The position numbers were made by a program, and so were the translations under genes. A stretch of DNA of 64,000 nucleotides from Mallotus nudiflorus (lineage: Eukaryota; Streptophyta; Magnoliopsida; Malpighiales; Euphorbiaceae). The notes beneath the pieces are model-generated. The model worked only from the letters and a program-made list of their open reading frames with translations. It had not been told where the DNA came from and made no database searches. Position 1 is the stretch's first letter. The number at the start of each line of letters is the position of its first letter. This document shows, piece by piece, positions 1 to 11,177 of this stretch. The DNA lies in the NCBI GenBank assembly GCA_947683625.1, contig CANTUR010000622.1:186001-250000 (forward strand), in the 5' to 3' direction.

Positions 1-404
1 CTTATGCCGAGTCCCACAGACGGTGATCAAAGAAGAAAGATTGATGGTCCAAGGTTATGCGTATACATGTAAATATCAGCTAGGGGAAAATAAAAGAACA
101 TAACCAATCTGCCAGGAAATTGCATCTCTAAATCAAGAAGGGCTATCATAGCAGTCGAGTCTAATATGCATCCCAGAATAGCAGCAAACTCTTCAATCAT
201 TGGACAAAGCTCTTGCCCATTAAACCTGACTACATGGTCTTTGACATCCCAGAAGGTAAAAGCAACATATAAGAGATTTTTATCGATAGTCAGATGCTGA
301 AGAGATTTCAGGGATTTGATGTGGAAAGGTTAAAGCTTATTCCAATCATCACCATTGAGACTTTTAAGAAATTTCTTCATTGTTTGAAGAGATGCTTGAG
401 TCAT
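1..404 (-). pseudogene. Antisense ORF resembling plant DUF7745 / mobile-domain-related protein, broken and cut by the window edge
   Basis: Read on the minus strand from an ATG at 402-404, the frame gives MTQASLQTMKKFLKSL, then a TAA, then a stretch with LTIDKNLL, TFWD, RFNGQELCPMIEEFAAILG and LEMQFPGRL. The pattern of a TFWD-like block followed by FNG..L.P.IEE...ILG is what I know from the DUF7745 family that accompanies plant Ty3/gypsy elements, but I cannot run a profile search. Two in-frame stops are present: the TAA stands where a CAA (Gln) would fit, and a TGA follows near position 20-30. The frame runs off the left edge. It is antisense to the retrotransposon. A 84-residue frame on the opposite strand (294-548) is its shadow. 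Confidence 0.45.
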
Positions 405-697
405 GATGAGGGTATAGAGAATGAAGGAGAATGCCCCTTGTATGGTCTTATACAGGGAAAGAAGATGAGTTCATGTGGGAAAAGGATTCTGCTAGCGAAG
501 AAAGATGTGGATAAGGTGATAGAATCTAAGAAGGATTGGGATAAATAGATAATTAGGAAGATAATCCATTCTTTTAATTATTTATCTATCCAATATTATA
601 TGTCTTGGAAAAGGATTAAGATAAATGGATAATTAATTAAAAAAGATAATTTTCATTAACTATCTTTTTTAATTAGTTATTTATATATAAAAAAGGG

Positions 698-797
698 GCT
701 CACTAAGTTGAAAACCCGAAAGGGCAGCTTAGGAAAAGTTAGAGCAAGCTCACTAAGTTGAAAACCCGAAAGAGCGGCTTAGGCAAAAAAAATCCAT
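698..797 (+). repeat. Two-copy 50-bp direct repeat in the gypsy linker
   Basis: Two adjacent copies start at 698 and 748. Both contain the core GCTCACTAAGTTGAAAACCC followed by GAAAG, a G-rich hexamer and GCTTAGG. This core is familiar from linker regions near the 3' end of plant Ty3/gypsy elements and supports the assignment of the surrounding DNA. No coding potential. Confidence 0.7.
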
Positions 798-1521
798 TAA
801 GATGCAAACACTATGTCACGACCCAAAACAGGAGGCCATGACCAGCTCTAGGGAATGGGAATTCTTTCAAATCCGGAACCCGTAGTAAGCCTTTAAAATA
901 AAATAAAAGCATGTAATAATAATCAAATAAATAAAATATCTTACAGTGGAAATTAAAATCTCATAAGTAATAATGTATCTCACCAACTGATTTAATAACA
1001 CAAACTCATCTCATATATATATAATCTTTCAATACAAATCCTTGTTCAATCCTTTAAAATATAAATCTCATACATATATAAAACATACATCCCACGACTT
1101 AACTACTGCAATGTCTAGAATACAAAATAAAATCAAGTAAGCAGTTTACATAATAAAGCCGGGGCAGAAGAAATCCAACGTAAAGGTCTGCTATTGAGGT
1201 CTGAAGATGAAAACTCTCCTGAAAAATAATCAACGGAGGGGAGTCAGACCTCACTGAGTGAATTGTTATAATATATATACATGTATAACTAAATGACAAA
1301 TACACACATTCAATAGTATATATATTAAATATATATACAGGCAAATACACACGGATGCAACAAAAATCATTTTATAGATAATACTGAAAATAATAATCGT
1401 TTATGAAGGATCAAATAGAACCCTAAATGATTGTCACCTCAAATAGTGTTAGACAATACTCTAGCCATACAGGCTCACTTATTCCAAATAAATTCACTTG
1501 TTCCATTTGGACAGTAGACTA

Positions 1522-1620
1522 GCCCTGAGACGCTAAGTCAACCGAGCTCCAATAGTCTGACTGTCAGTGTGATTGGCCCCAAGACACTAGGTCAACCGAG
1601 CTTCAGCAATCAGACTCTCA
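1522..1620. repeat. Imperfect 54-bp direct duplication inside the solo LTR
   Basis: Copy one starts at 1522 and copy two at 1576. Both share a core of the form AAGTCAACCGAGCTCC or AGGTCAACCGAGCTTC followed by a TCTGACTG or CAGACTC block. Divergence is moderate, so the duplication is not recent. Confidence 0.6.
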
Positions 1621-3677
1621 AATCACATCACACATCAATCCAATCAATATCCACAAATAGGTTAGTAATTTAACCTAAATTCTATCGTCGTACCGGTACG
1701 TACTCGGTCCTAGTGCTGCCCACTAGGTAGCACATTCTATTGATATCCTTCATTTAAAATAAATCCATACATTCATGAAATAAATGATGCATGACATTAA
1801 TTAAAATAACAATATAAACCATATATATACTAGAAATATACCAAAAATAAATCAAGTATATTTCGAGTATATACACGTCAAATAAATTCAATTTAATTAT
1901 AAAATAAATCAGAAATAAACTATACATATACTTAAAAACATTTTAAATATAATTTAATAATAAAACATGCATTTAATTTAAAATATACCAAAATATACCT
2001 AAGCAATTATTAAACCATTTATGCATAATTCATAAAATTTAACATACATTTCTAAAACATGTAATCCTAAAACATGTATATATAAAATAACAACTCACAG
2101 TTGTGCGTTCCACGAGACGGGTCTGACGGGCCTGGTCCACTAGGCCTCGGTCTCGATGCAACTAAACAAACAACAACATGAAATCATAATAAATCTCATG
2201 AAATTCTAAAGACTCGATCTAAAACACCAAACACAGATTAGGAATAGGGATTTAACTGAATGTCACGTTTTACGAGAATCCTACTGAAAATTCGGTAGAA
2301 CCTCTCCTGTAAAACGGACATCTCTCTACTCAAAAAGTAGAGCCGGTCCTGCAAGAAAACACACTTCGAGTATAAACAGTCACACAACCCCTTGGTCGGA
2401 CTCCCAAACTACAATTCTACCAACCGAGGTTCACCATTCACGAGATATGCACAAAATACATTCAAATTCCAAAAATACCTTTTATAAATCAAAATATAAC
2501 AAATTAGATATTTAAAACACTGAAAATAATTATTTTACCGATAATTACATAAAAACCCTAATTTTAATAAAATATTATAAAAAAAATCAACAATTCACGA
2601 TAAATTCACAAATATTTACCGAAAATTCATTTTATAAATCCAAATTACATAATTAGCCCTAAAACATATTAAAAATCATTAAAAACTCATTTATTTACAA
2701 AAATAGTATATTATAGATAATTTGAAAATAATTTTTGAAAAATAGTTTTAATTAGTTAAAATACTAAATATTTTTTAAAAATCATTTTTATACCTCAAAT
2801 AATTATTAAAACTAATTTAACTTAATTTTCAACCAATTTATTACCAAATTACCAAAATACCCTTAATTATATATAATTCACATAATATACTATAATTATT
2901 CAAAAATTCACTAAAATTTATAAAATTGCTCAAAAATTAATTTCTCAACATATAATTCAATAAAATCAATAATTATACTCAATTAACCCATTAATTTTAA
3001 CAAAATGCTCATTTAACCTAATTTTCTAAAAATCACCTAAACTAAATAAATTCATAATAATTATACAAAAATTACCAATTAAATTCTAAAATTAATTTTA
3101 ACCCCTACCAACACCATAAATCACAATTTCACAAATCATTTAATTAATTTACGAAAATTGGAAAATATTAATAAAATAATAAAAAATTCACAAAAATCAA
3201 AATAAATTCCAAAAATTCTATAAAAATTACAAGATGTAGATTGAGCTATGAGGAAGAATCTTTGTGAAGGAAGTAAGCTTGAATTATTAGAATCAAAGTT
3301 CAAAAAAATTAAAGAACTCAAAATGGTCGAAAATGAAAATTGATCACCAAAGAAAATCTAGACCAAATCAAGTGAAACCAAGATTAGAAATGTACTCACC
3401 AGAGCTCAAGGAAGAGATAGAGACTGGCAGCGTCCAATTTGGTGGCTGGAAATACGGTGAACGGAGATGAGTTCGAGTTTCGGCTTCTCGGGTTAAAAAC
3501 GGTCAAAACTCGCCGGAAATGGAAGCAACAGGCGACGGAGGAAGCTAGAGAGGGTGATGGCACACTGGGAGGCACATCGATGATGAGGGGAAGGAGTTGC
3601 AGCGATGATCAGGAAGGAGGGGGACGTCGGGCTTAGAGAAGAAAAGGGGAGGGGCATAAAATGTAAATAAATCAAAC

Positions 3678-3679
<2 letters not shown>

Positions 3680-3758
<79 letters not shown>
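3680..3758. repeat. (AT)n microsatellite
   Basis: About 39 uninterrupted AT dinucleotides. Together with scattered TATA-rich sequence to 4000, it is simple repeat within the large LTR. Confidence 0.95.
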
Positions 3759-3761
<3 letters not shown>

Positions 3762-4358
3762 ACTTTGTTAACTTATATTATAATATATTAATATTATATT
3801 CACAAAATTCCTACACCACATGTCTAAAAATAACAATATCTATATACATATATATATATATAATACATATTAATTAAATAAAACTATATAATATATACTT
3901 AATTAAAAATAACCCTAAAATGCTAAATATGTATATATATGCATGTATATGTATATATATTAATATGATAAATAAAATTATGCATGGAATCATGCAATTA
4001 CGTAAAACGGACTAGCATAATTAATAAATATTTATTTAGGTTTTAATTTTCCCAAAAATATAATTCTCGGAAAAATTTTACTTAAGAAACTTAAAATAAT
4101 TAAAAATAACTTTAATAATTAACAATCTAATTAAATAGTCAAATATATTTATTAAAATTATTAACACTGCATATCTCGATGCAGTTTAAAAATATTTAAA
4201 ATCTCAGCATATTACACACTATTTCAATTCTATCTAACAATATTCGAGATAGTACAGGAATAAAAATAGTAGTACAATAAAGAGCAGTCAGATACAGACA
4301 CGCAGAAAGTTAAGAATACAGAAACTCTAAATCACTCATCTCAAGCTCTGGTATCAGG

Positions 4359-6950
4359 CTATGGGCTCCATCCTCTAGTAGAGTCATCATGATGATAAGT
4401 GTTTAGAGATCTAGCAGATGAAGTCCCAGCACTATACGGATCAAAGCCCAAGTTTGCAAGTTGTCGACAAAGCATCTCATTTTCCCGCTATAGACTGCTG
4501 GAATAGCTCTACATACATAGAAAATACCATATCATATGCATTACATGCATACATTTGCATTGTCTCAGTGAGGGCGCTTACCCGCCAACTGTCTGTAACT
4601 TGCATTATAAATAATCTCTGAGATGAGGTAAGTCTGTATAGATACTCTGCCTGTGTCCAGGGAATCTATTTTGTAAAATTTTATTAATATCAATGTCAAG
4701 TGTACAAATCCATACAAGAAATAAAGCAAACAGACTCACATGAGAAGCATCTGGTGGATAAAAGTTGGGAAGCTGAGCATTACCAAACTGCATCTGCTGC
4801 TCAACTGGAGCTTGAACAGCGGGAGCCCAGTAGAACATAGACTTGTTTGGAAGAGAGACATCACCAAGCGTAGCACCGATAAAGGCCCCATCGCGACTAG
4901 ACCCAACGTGCTGAGCATGATGACCAGGAATAGGTCTGGGCTCAGGGCTCTCAATATCGGGAACAACCTCAATCTCTGGAACAACCTCAGTCTCTGGAGC
5001 AATCTCAGTCTCCTCATCCACATCAACAGGAGAGTGAACCTCCTCAAACTGTAAAGAGAATAAGTGATTCATAGGTTCTAGAAACAGAAGCTAAAATAAT
5101 GAGAAATTACCTCACCATCGTCAATAAGAACATGCTCCAAGAGACTCTCACAGATAAACTACTGATAATGTCGAGAACGCTTAAGGAAATTTAAGGCAAC
5201 ATATCCCTGTAATGCATCCCTCAACTCTGAACCTATAAGATGCGAGTTGCGAAGCATAAGGAAGGGACATCAGATGGAATATGACATCGAGAAGGGCCAG
5301 AAGACCAGCCATACACTTGCTCCCCTAAATACCATATCAGATAGCCATAACCAGAGAGCAGGATCCTTATAGGCTCCAAACGAGCTGCAGCTGCCATGAA
5401 ATCATATCGCTGGATGTCCTCAGCACCCTCCAACCAATCAGAGTTTATTTACAATTTATGTAAATTAAGTCTAATCTTTATTAAACTATAACATACTAAT
5501 GATTTTATTTTCTTCTTCCTTACCAAGTGCCACTCAACAGTGTTCAACTGATCACGGTACGTCTGCAAAGTATTCTTGTTGCTAGCAAGGCGGGAAGAAC
5601 CCCATCTCATCATCAGAGGAAAGGTCTTATCGTAACTGATAGCATTAAAACCTCGAATCAGCCCGATCTCTATGCTCCAGATCTGGAAGAAAGAGAACAT
5701 ATCAGAAAAAGGCAAAGAAGAGCAAGACTATAAAGATTAAATGAAGGAGAACATACATGCAAAACGTGCCAAAAGCCACATATTGTGACAGCACCTCTAC
5801 AGACAGTGTCCAATCTTTAATACATATAAGCGAGTGCAGTAGATCCCCTATCTAATTTGGCAACTCGATCCAAGTCAGGAAGAGGACCCAACAGAGCGAT
5901 ACTGACCTCATGACCGGTCTCATAAAAGAGAGTCGTGCCTAATAATATCAAAAGAAAACACCTCGCCTTATGAATAATCTAACGAGGAGTAAAAGTATGA
6001 CGGCGTCTGAATCCCTCAACTAATGATGAAAGAAGAACATTATTCTGATTCTTCCATGTTGGGGCGAACCCGATCAAATCTAGCATGTTCTGACTCCGTG
6101 CATACTCTAGAAGACTACAATAGCTGATGTCAAATGGAACTAGGGATCCTCCAAAGGCAATCATAGTGATAGTAGAGAAACTCATAGGTGAAACGGTCAG
6201 CTCACCCACACGAGTATGAAAAGTATGGGTAGTATTCATCAATTGCTCGATCAAAGAAAATAAAGAATAACAGTCAAATCGGCCTCGAACAGTCGAAAGT
6301 GCAGCAATAAAATGCCTAAATCCGGAAGCCCAAATCAGACGTGTCACCTGCTCCGGCAGTCCATGAAATAATTCCCGGGCTAGATTGAAACAGTCCATGA
6401 ACTTCATCGGACACTATTTCAATTTCAAAAAGAAAATAATAATTAATTAATTAATCAAAGAATTTAAATTGAAGGATTTGATTAGTTAATTAATTAATTG
6501 CCCCTTAAAAAAAATTTAATCGGTAATCTACTATACCGATCAACATTAACTCGGCTGATCAGAAATCTGGAATTCTGATCGGAATTCCAGACATCCGATC
6601 CTCCATTCAGACAACCCAAGAGTCAAATTTCATATTTTCAGAGTTAATTTCAATTTATCATGCATTTTCGTATTGATTTCTTACTAATATACATGTCAAT
6701 GTCAATTTCTACTCTAAAACTAACTCCAATTACTAATTATATAGGTAATATTTTTACAGAAATCAATAGAAGCAAGAAAAGTTACCTCATTACCCACATC
6801 TCTGCACCTGTGGGTATGTAAATGCATCAAAGGAAAGATAGTTAAGTCTTCTTGAAGTTCTAGATTATTATGAGGAAAATGAAGAGGCAGAATCCTCTAA
6901 CATTCTAAAGCCTCAATGCCTTCATGTTGTCTATATGACGAGGAGACCAT
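4359..6950 (-). pseudogene. Antisense plant mobile domain (PMD, aminotransferase-like) gene, multi-exon, decayed
   Basis: On the minus strand an ATG at 6950 opens a first exon (6950-6786) ending GAG with donor GTAACT. The acceptor at 6415-6414 opens a second exon (from 6413) with ECPMKFMDCF, THTFHTRVGELTVSPMSF and IAFGGSLVPFD, which are PMD hallmarks. Further blocks follow: GTTLFYETG...LDRVAKLDRGSTALAYMY near 5950-5800, IGLIRGFNAISYDKTFPLM near 5690-5620, and YRDQLNTVEWH near 5550. A C-terminal part (5072-4740) is acidic and proline-rich. Two small exons follow through GTGAGT/AG and GTAAGC/AG sites, ending in a TAG at 4361-4359. In-frame stops break exon 1 and the block near 5800, so this copy is dead. 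PMD proteins occur both as host genes and as passengers of plant transposons; here the gene is antisense within a gypsy element. Confidence 0.7.
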
Positions 6951-7479
6951 AGGATCAGACAGATTGCAAATCAGACAACAAATGGTGAACAAATCAAGAA
7001 AGGAAAATTTAAGATCAATTGAAAAGAAGAAGAAGAAGAAAAGAATAGGAAGAGAAGTGAAGTGATCGACAAAAGGGAAAGAATATATAAAATGGAGAAT
7101 ATCCATTTTAATCCTTCCAATTTACTTACTTTTTATCCATTTTTTCTTTCTTGCAATTTGGTCTATTATTGCATTCGGATTAAGAATACATTCCTAATTA
7201 AATTATGACATTCATCAAATTAATAATTCATTGAATTATTAAGATTGCATAATCAATCTGTGATCCTAAATTTTTTATCAAGTACAGAATACAGAACAAG
7301 ATTTCGGAACTCATTTTTTACATTTTACATGCATGATTTCAATCAAAGGTTTCATATGCTGCACAGTAGCTATGATATGAATTTCAAATCATTATGTTAT
7401 ATGTTGCATAGTAGTCATAGCCTTCATTATGTTATGTATTACATAGCAGTTATGACATAAACTTTCAAATTCCTCATTG
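6951..7479. other. Spacer between antisense gene and minisatellite
   Basis: AT-rich sequence with a purine-rich run near 7020-7060. It would be the upstream region of the antisense mobile-domain gene. A short degenerate repeat with ATGCTGCACAGTAG-like and ATGTTGCATAGTAG-like words at 7355-7450 precedes the minisatellite. No gene seen. Confidence 0.5.
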
Positions 7480-8430
7480 CTAGACGTTCCACTAATTCAA
7501 CTTCACTAGACGTCCCACAGGAAATATAGTGAACATCGTTAGACGTCCCACAGGGAATATAACGAAATTTCTTAGTGCTAGACATTCCATAAGAACTATA
7601 GCAAGTTTTCAATTTTATTACACTAGACGTCTCATAGGGAATATAGTGTACATCGTTAGATGTCCCATAGTGAATATAACGAAATTCAATTCAATTACAC
7701 TAGACGTCCCACAGGGAATATAGTGTGCATCGTTAGACGTCCCATAGGGCATATAACAAAATTCAATTCAATTACACTAGACGTCCCATAGGGAATATAG
7801 TGTACATCGTTAGACGTCCCACAAGGAATATAACAAAATCCATTTCAATTACACTAGACGTCCCACAGGGAATATAGTGTACATTATTAGACGTCCCACA
7901 GGGAATATAATGAAATTCAATTCAATTACACTAGACGTCCCACAGGGAATATAGTATGCATCGTTAGACGTCCCACAGGGAATATAACAAAATTCATCAT
8001 TGCTAGATGTTCCACAGGAACTATAGCAAGTTTTTAATTCAACTTCACTAGACATCCCACAGGGAATATAATGAACATCGTTAGACATCCCACAAGGAAT
8101 ATAAAAAAATTCAATTTAACTACACTAGACATCCTACAGGGAATATAGTGTGTATCGTTAGATGTCCCACAGGGAATATAACGAAATTCATCATTACTAG
8201 GTGTTCCACAGGAACTATAGCAAGTTTTCAATTTATCATCACTAGACGACCCACAGGGAATATAGTGTGCATCGTTAGATGTCCCACAGGGAATACAATG
8301 AAATTCATCATTGCTAGACGTTCCATAAGAACTATAGCAGGTTTTCAATTTATCATCGTTAAACATCCCATAGGGAATATAGCGAAACTCATTTGCATAA
8401 AGTCCACTAGATGTTCCACAGGAAATATAG
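7480..8430. repeat. Minisatellite, 77-bp higher-order unit built from two related half-units
   Basis: The word TAGACGTCCCACAGGGAATA recurs about every 35 and 42 bp. Consecutive CACTAGACGTCC occurrences at 7698, 7775, 7852 and 7929 give an exact 77-bp period. One half ends in AGTGTGCATCGT, the other in AACGAAATTCAATTCAATTA. From about 7980 a third variant with GCTAGACGTTCCA and ACTATAGCAAGTTTT is mixed in, so the array has local higher-order structure. Because 77 is not a multiple of three, the long repetitive minus-strand frames here (7849-8088, 8034-8447) are not conserved coding frames. Tandem arrays just upstream of the 3' LTR are a known feature of plant LTR retrotransposons. Confidence 0.9.
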
Positions 8431-8570
8431 TGCGACTTATCAAACACTACACCTTGCTCAATAATTTGAGCATCAATCTATCACTTAGGATACAATTGAG
8501 TGTCCTAATTTCTTTTTTTCAAAATTGTGTGCTTCTATTGCTTTGCTGCAATTTGTCAAACAAACAGCGA

Positions 8571-8583
8571 CAAAGGGGGCAAC
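8571..8583 (+). other. Polypurine tract of the gypsy element
   Basis: CAAAGGGGGCAAC lies immediately before the LTR start TGTAAGC. It would prime plus-strand DNA synthesis. The 140 bp between the minisatellite and this tract hold nothing else recognisable. Confidence 0.65.
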
Positions 8584-10649
8584 TGTAAGCACCCAATTTC
8601 GGGATGCAATTGTGCACAATTGCGACGTAAGCCCCTATGATGAAACTCATTCAAAAATTGAACTTGGTTGTTGATTTTCTGGACTTTAAGGACTAAATTG
8701 CAATATTTTTCTTAGGGTTTGATTGCAAATAAGTCATTTTTTCAGGGGTTTTTTGGTAATAAAAAAAATTTTTAGGATCGGCATTACACAATGCCGATGG
8801 ACATTATACAATGCCGATCGGCATTGCATAGTGCCAACGTGCAATAAGTCCCTTTTTTATTTTTCATGTATTTTTTCTTTTTTTTTTTACTTTTTCAGTG
8901 TTTTGATTAGCTGAAAATTCAAATTTTATCTGATAAGGTTTTTTTTAAAATGCAGAAGATTTTTGAAATAAAAAAAACAAATGCTATCTAATCATCAATC
9001 TGTTCCTCCTTTGGAGGAAGTTCAGTATGCGTAGACTCTACATTTAAAAGCAAAGTCTGCATGCGTGCGGAGAGAGGATTTTTTTTGGGGTTTTTTTTTC
9101 TTCTTTCACGCAAAAACTTGACTGTGCAGAAACCCTAAAAAAAACTAAGACATCACTGAGAACACTGGAGCGCAAAAAAAAATTCAATTTTGTCAAAGCT
9201 CTTTTCTATATAATTCTTTCAACCAGAATAGTACAGCACTATTTTTTAAGCCTGAGTCCAGAATCGGCAACAGTTTTAATGGTGAAAATCCTAGTCTAAG
9301 GGGCCAAAGCATATGCACAACATTTTTTCTGTCTTCTCTTCTCTTCTTGTAAACCTTTTTTATTTTTATTTCATTATTGTTTTCTTATTTCATTACTAAT
9401 CTAATTTTTTGTGTGTTTTTGTTTGATGCTTGATTGTGGATTGAGGAGGAAACAATCTAAAATCCAAGAATTGAACAGAAGATCCATGGAATGCCATGGA
9501 TTAACTTGTATTATTTTTTCAATAGTTATTAGGATTTTTTTTATTTTTCCATTTTTGGTGTTCTGTGTAGTTATTTTAATTTCTGGGTGTATAATCATTT
9601 AATTTTAATGTTGTACATAGTTTGTAATAGTCCCAGTAGTGGGAATAATGAAATTTAATTTTCTGTACTTTAAAATTAATTAGTAATTAGGTTCAATTGG
9701 ATAAAAAAATCAATTAAAATCAATGGTGGCAACTTAAATTAAGGTTTGCATGTAATTAATTTAGGATTTTTTTAGAAAATCATTGTAATGTTTGTTTGAT
9801 CCATTTTTTGTATTTTATTTATTTTGGGCTTGTTTTTATGTTTTTATCCTTATGGGCCCTAAGCCCACGTTGAGGTCTAACCCACTTAATAAATAGGTTT
9901 AAAAAATGATTTAGCTTTTTAAATAATAAAAATCAACTTATGCCCATTAGGTTAATTAGATTTTAGGCCCGCTTAGTTAATTAAAATTTTTTAGACTTAG
10001 CTCAGCCCACTTAATTTCATTTCTTTTAAAATAAATAGACCTAGGCCTATATTTCACTTAAAATAAAACCAAGTTAGACTTAGGCCCACTAATTTGATTT
10101 TCCTTTAAAATTGAATAGACTTAAGCCCATTCCTTAGATAAATTAAAATAAACAAATTTAGACTCACTAATTAATAAAAATATAGGCCCACCTATAGTCC
10201 ATTTCTCATTTGTAAACAATATATAGACTTAGCTAACTTATAAAATAAAATTAACATAGTTTAGACATAGGGACATTGCCTTTTGATGCATTTTTACTTG
10301 TAATTTTATTGACTTGTTGCCTTTTGGGTTAGATGGATGTTAATTAGGATTTAATAAAATTGCATGTAATTAGGGGATGAAATAATCATTTATAAAATTA
10401 TTCTAAAAGAACACGAGACTAAGAGAAGTTAGTATTCCATATCCAAAATCTCCTGGTTGTGGTGCTAGCTTTCTTTTAGGGAATCAAGTACCAACTTTTC
10501 AATTTGTCCCAGTTATTACCTTGGGTGGTAACTCCTCATCTCCATACCATGTCTTTATGACAGTGGTTAGTGTGTTCTCTAAGGCCTTGAGCCTAAACAG
10601 TGTCGTGGTTGCTAAAATCTTGGACGCATGCTAAACCCCGAAGTCTACA
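8584..10649 (+). repeat. 3' LTR of the gypsy element (about 2.07 kb)
   Basis: It begins TGTAAGCACCC next to a polypurine tract and ends ...CCGAAGTCTACA, giving TGTA...TACA inverted termini. The right boundary is supported because similarity to the Sirevirus LTRs at 27874 and 40398 begins directly after it. The predicted 5-bp target duplication AATAT (10650-10654) cannot be checked since the left flank is outside. The LTR contains runs of GGCCCA/GCCCAC words between 9830 and 10210. No gene is seen; the pair of overlapping opposite frames near 9400-9600 is chance. Confidence 0.55.
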
Positions 10650-11126
10650 AATATTTTTTATATTGATTAACTTTTATAAGAGTTGGTTGTATTATAGAAA
10701 TATGATTTCATCTTCATCTAATTCTTAAGATAGATTACAAGGGAGGTGAGATATATTTCTAATGGAATTGGTTTAAGTGTTTAGCCATTAAAACACTTAA
10801 GAATTGGTTTAAGAGTGAGCCTAGAAACTTTTGTTTATTTGGTTGAAGAGTTAGTATTAAAACTCTTGTTCATGTAAGGTTAAAGAGTAAGCCTCAAACT
10901 TTTGTGATCTTAATCTTGTGAATAAGATTGTGGTTATTGAAAAATCCTAACTTAGGGTTAAATTAGGTGGAGACATAAGATTGTTGAGAATCTAAACTCC
11001 TTAAATTTTTATGTTCATTGTTCTTCCTACTCTATTCTCATTCAATTCTTGTTCATTCCTTAAATTTATTTTAATTTTTCTAACATTTATCATTAGCCTT
11101 ATTCACCCCCCTTTAAGGAATTTTCA
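10650..11126 (+). repeat. LTR1 of the Sirevirus array, 5'-truncated
   Basis: It aligns with the last 470 or so bases of LTR2 and LTR3: TATTGATTAACT, GGAATTGGTTTAAGTGTTTA, the AAATCCTAACTT-like block and a C-rich end before the primer binding site. It ends in TTTTCA at 11126. The first 600 bp or so of the LTR are missing and replaced by the gypsy 3' LTR; if that is an insertion, they should lie left of the window. Confidence 0.75.
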
Positions 11127-11128
11127 TT

Positions 11129-11140
11129 TGGTATCAGAGC
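11129..11140 (+). other. Primer binding site of element A
   Basis: TGGTATCAGAGC, complementary to the 3' end of plant initiator methionine tRNA, 2 bp after the LTR end. Confidence 0.85.
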
Positions 11141-11177
11141 TTGGATTTTAGGTACTTAGTTGCTAGAATTCAAGATC

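Larger units (their letters stand above)
814..4216. mobile_element. Probable solo LTR (about 3.4 kb) with perfect 5-bp target duplication
   Basis: The segment starts TGTCACGACCC and ends CATATTACA, so it has TGT...ACA termini. It is flanked on both sides by CACTA (809-813 and 4217-4221), the exact 5-bp duplication expected from LTR-retrotransposon integration. No internal gag or pol is seen, and no second copy of its ends lies inside, so it is best read as a solo LTR left by LTR-LTR recombination or as a large non-autonomous element. Most of it is very AT-rich. A more GC-rich stretch at about 3400-3660 gives two short overlapping frames on opposite strands that I do not regard as genes. It lies between the two antisense pseudogenes of the gypsy element and separates them. 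Confidence 0.65.
1..10649 (+). mobile_element. Ty3/gypsy retrotransposon, 3' portion (Tat-like), left end outside the window
   Basis: The segment ends in a polypurine tract (8571-8583) followed directly by an LTR starting TGTAAGCACCC and ending TCTACA, so the element reads on the + strand and its right end is at about 10649. No matching 5' LTR is seen, so gag, pol and the 5' end must lie left of the window. What remains is the region between pol and the 3' LTR. It holds two decayed genes on the opposite strand, a short direct repeat typical of such linkers, and a tandem-repeat block. Extra antisense ORFs and tandem repeats upstream of the 3' LTR are known from plant Ty3/gypsy elements, especially the Tat lineage; the lineage call is inference because pol is not visible. 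The element interrupts a Sirevirus LTR, whose remaining part starts at 10650. Confidence 0.6.

Noticed and set aside
3439..3675. Overlapping opposite-strand frames in a GC-richer patch
   Set aside because: Both are short and lack recognisable motifs; the patch is part of the large LTR.
4349..4364. TGGTATCAGGCTATGG, resembling an initiator-methionine primer binding site after a possible LTR end at 4343
   Set aside because: It falls inside the last coding exon of the antisense mobile-domain gene, and the perfect CACTA flanks place the LTR end at 4216 instead.
7480..8430. CRISPR-like array
   Set aside because: The spacers are themselves repeated and the genome is a plant; it is a minisatellite.
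8034..8447. 137-residue repetitive minus-strand ORF with YIPCGTS repeats, and a similar frame at 7849-8088
   Set aside because: It is a by-product of the minisatellite. The 77-bp period does not preserve a frame, and no start or domain is convincing.
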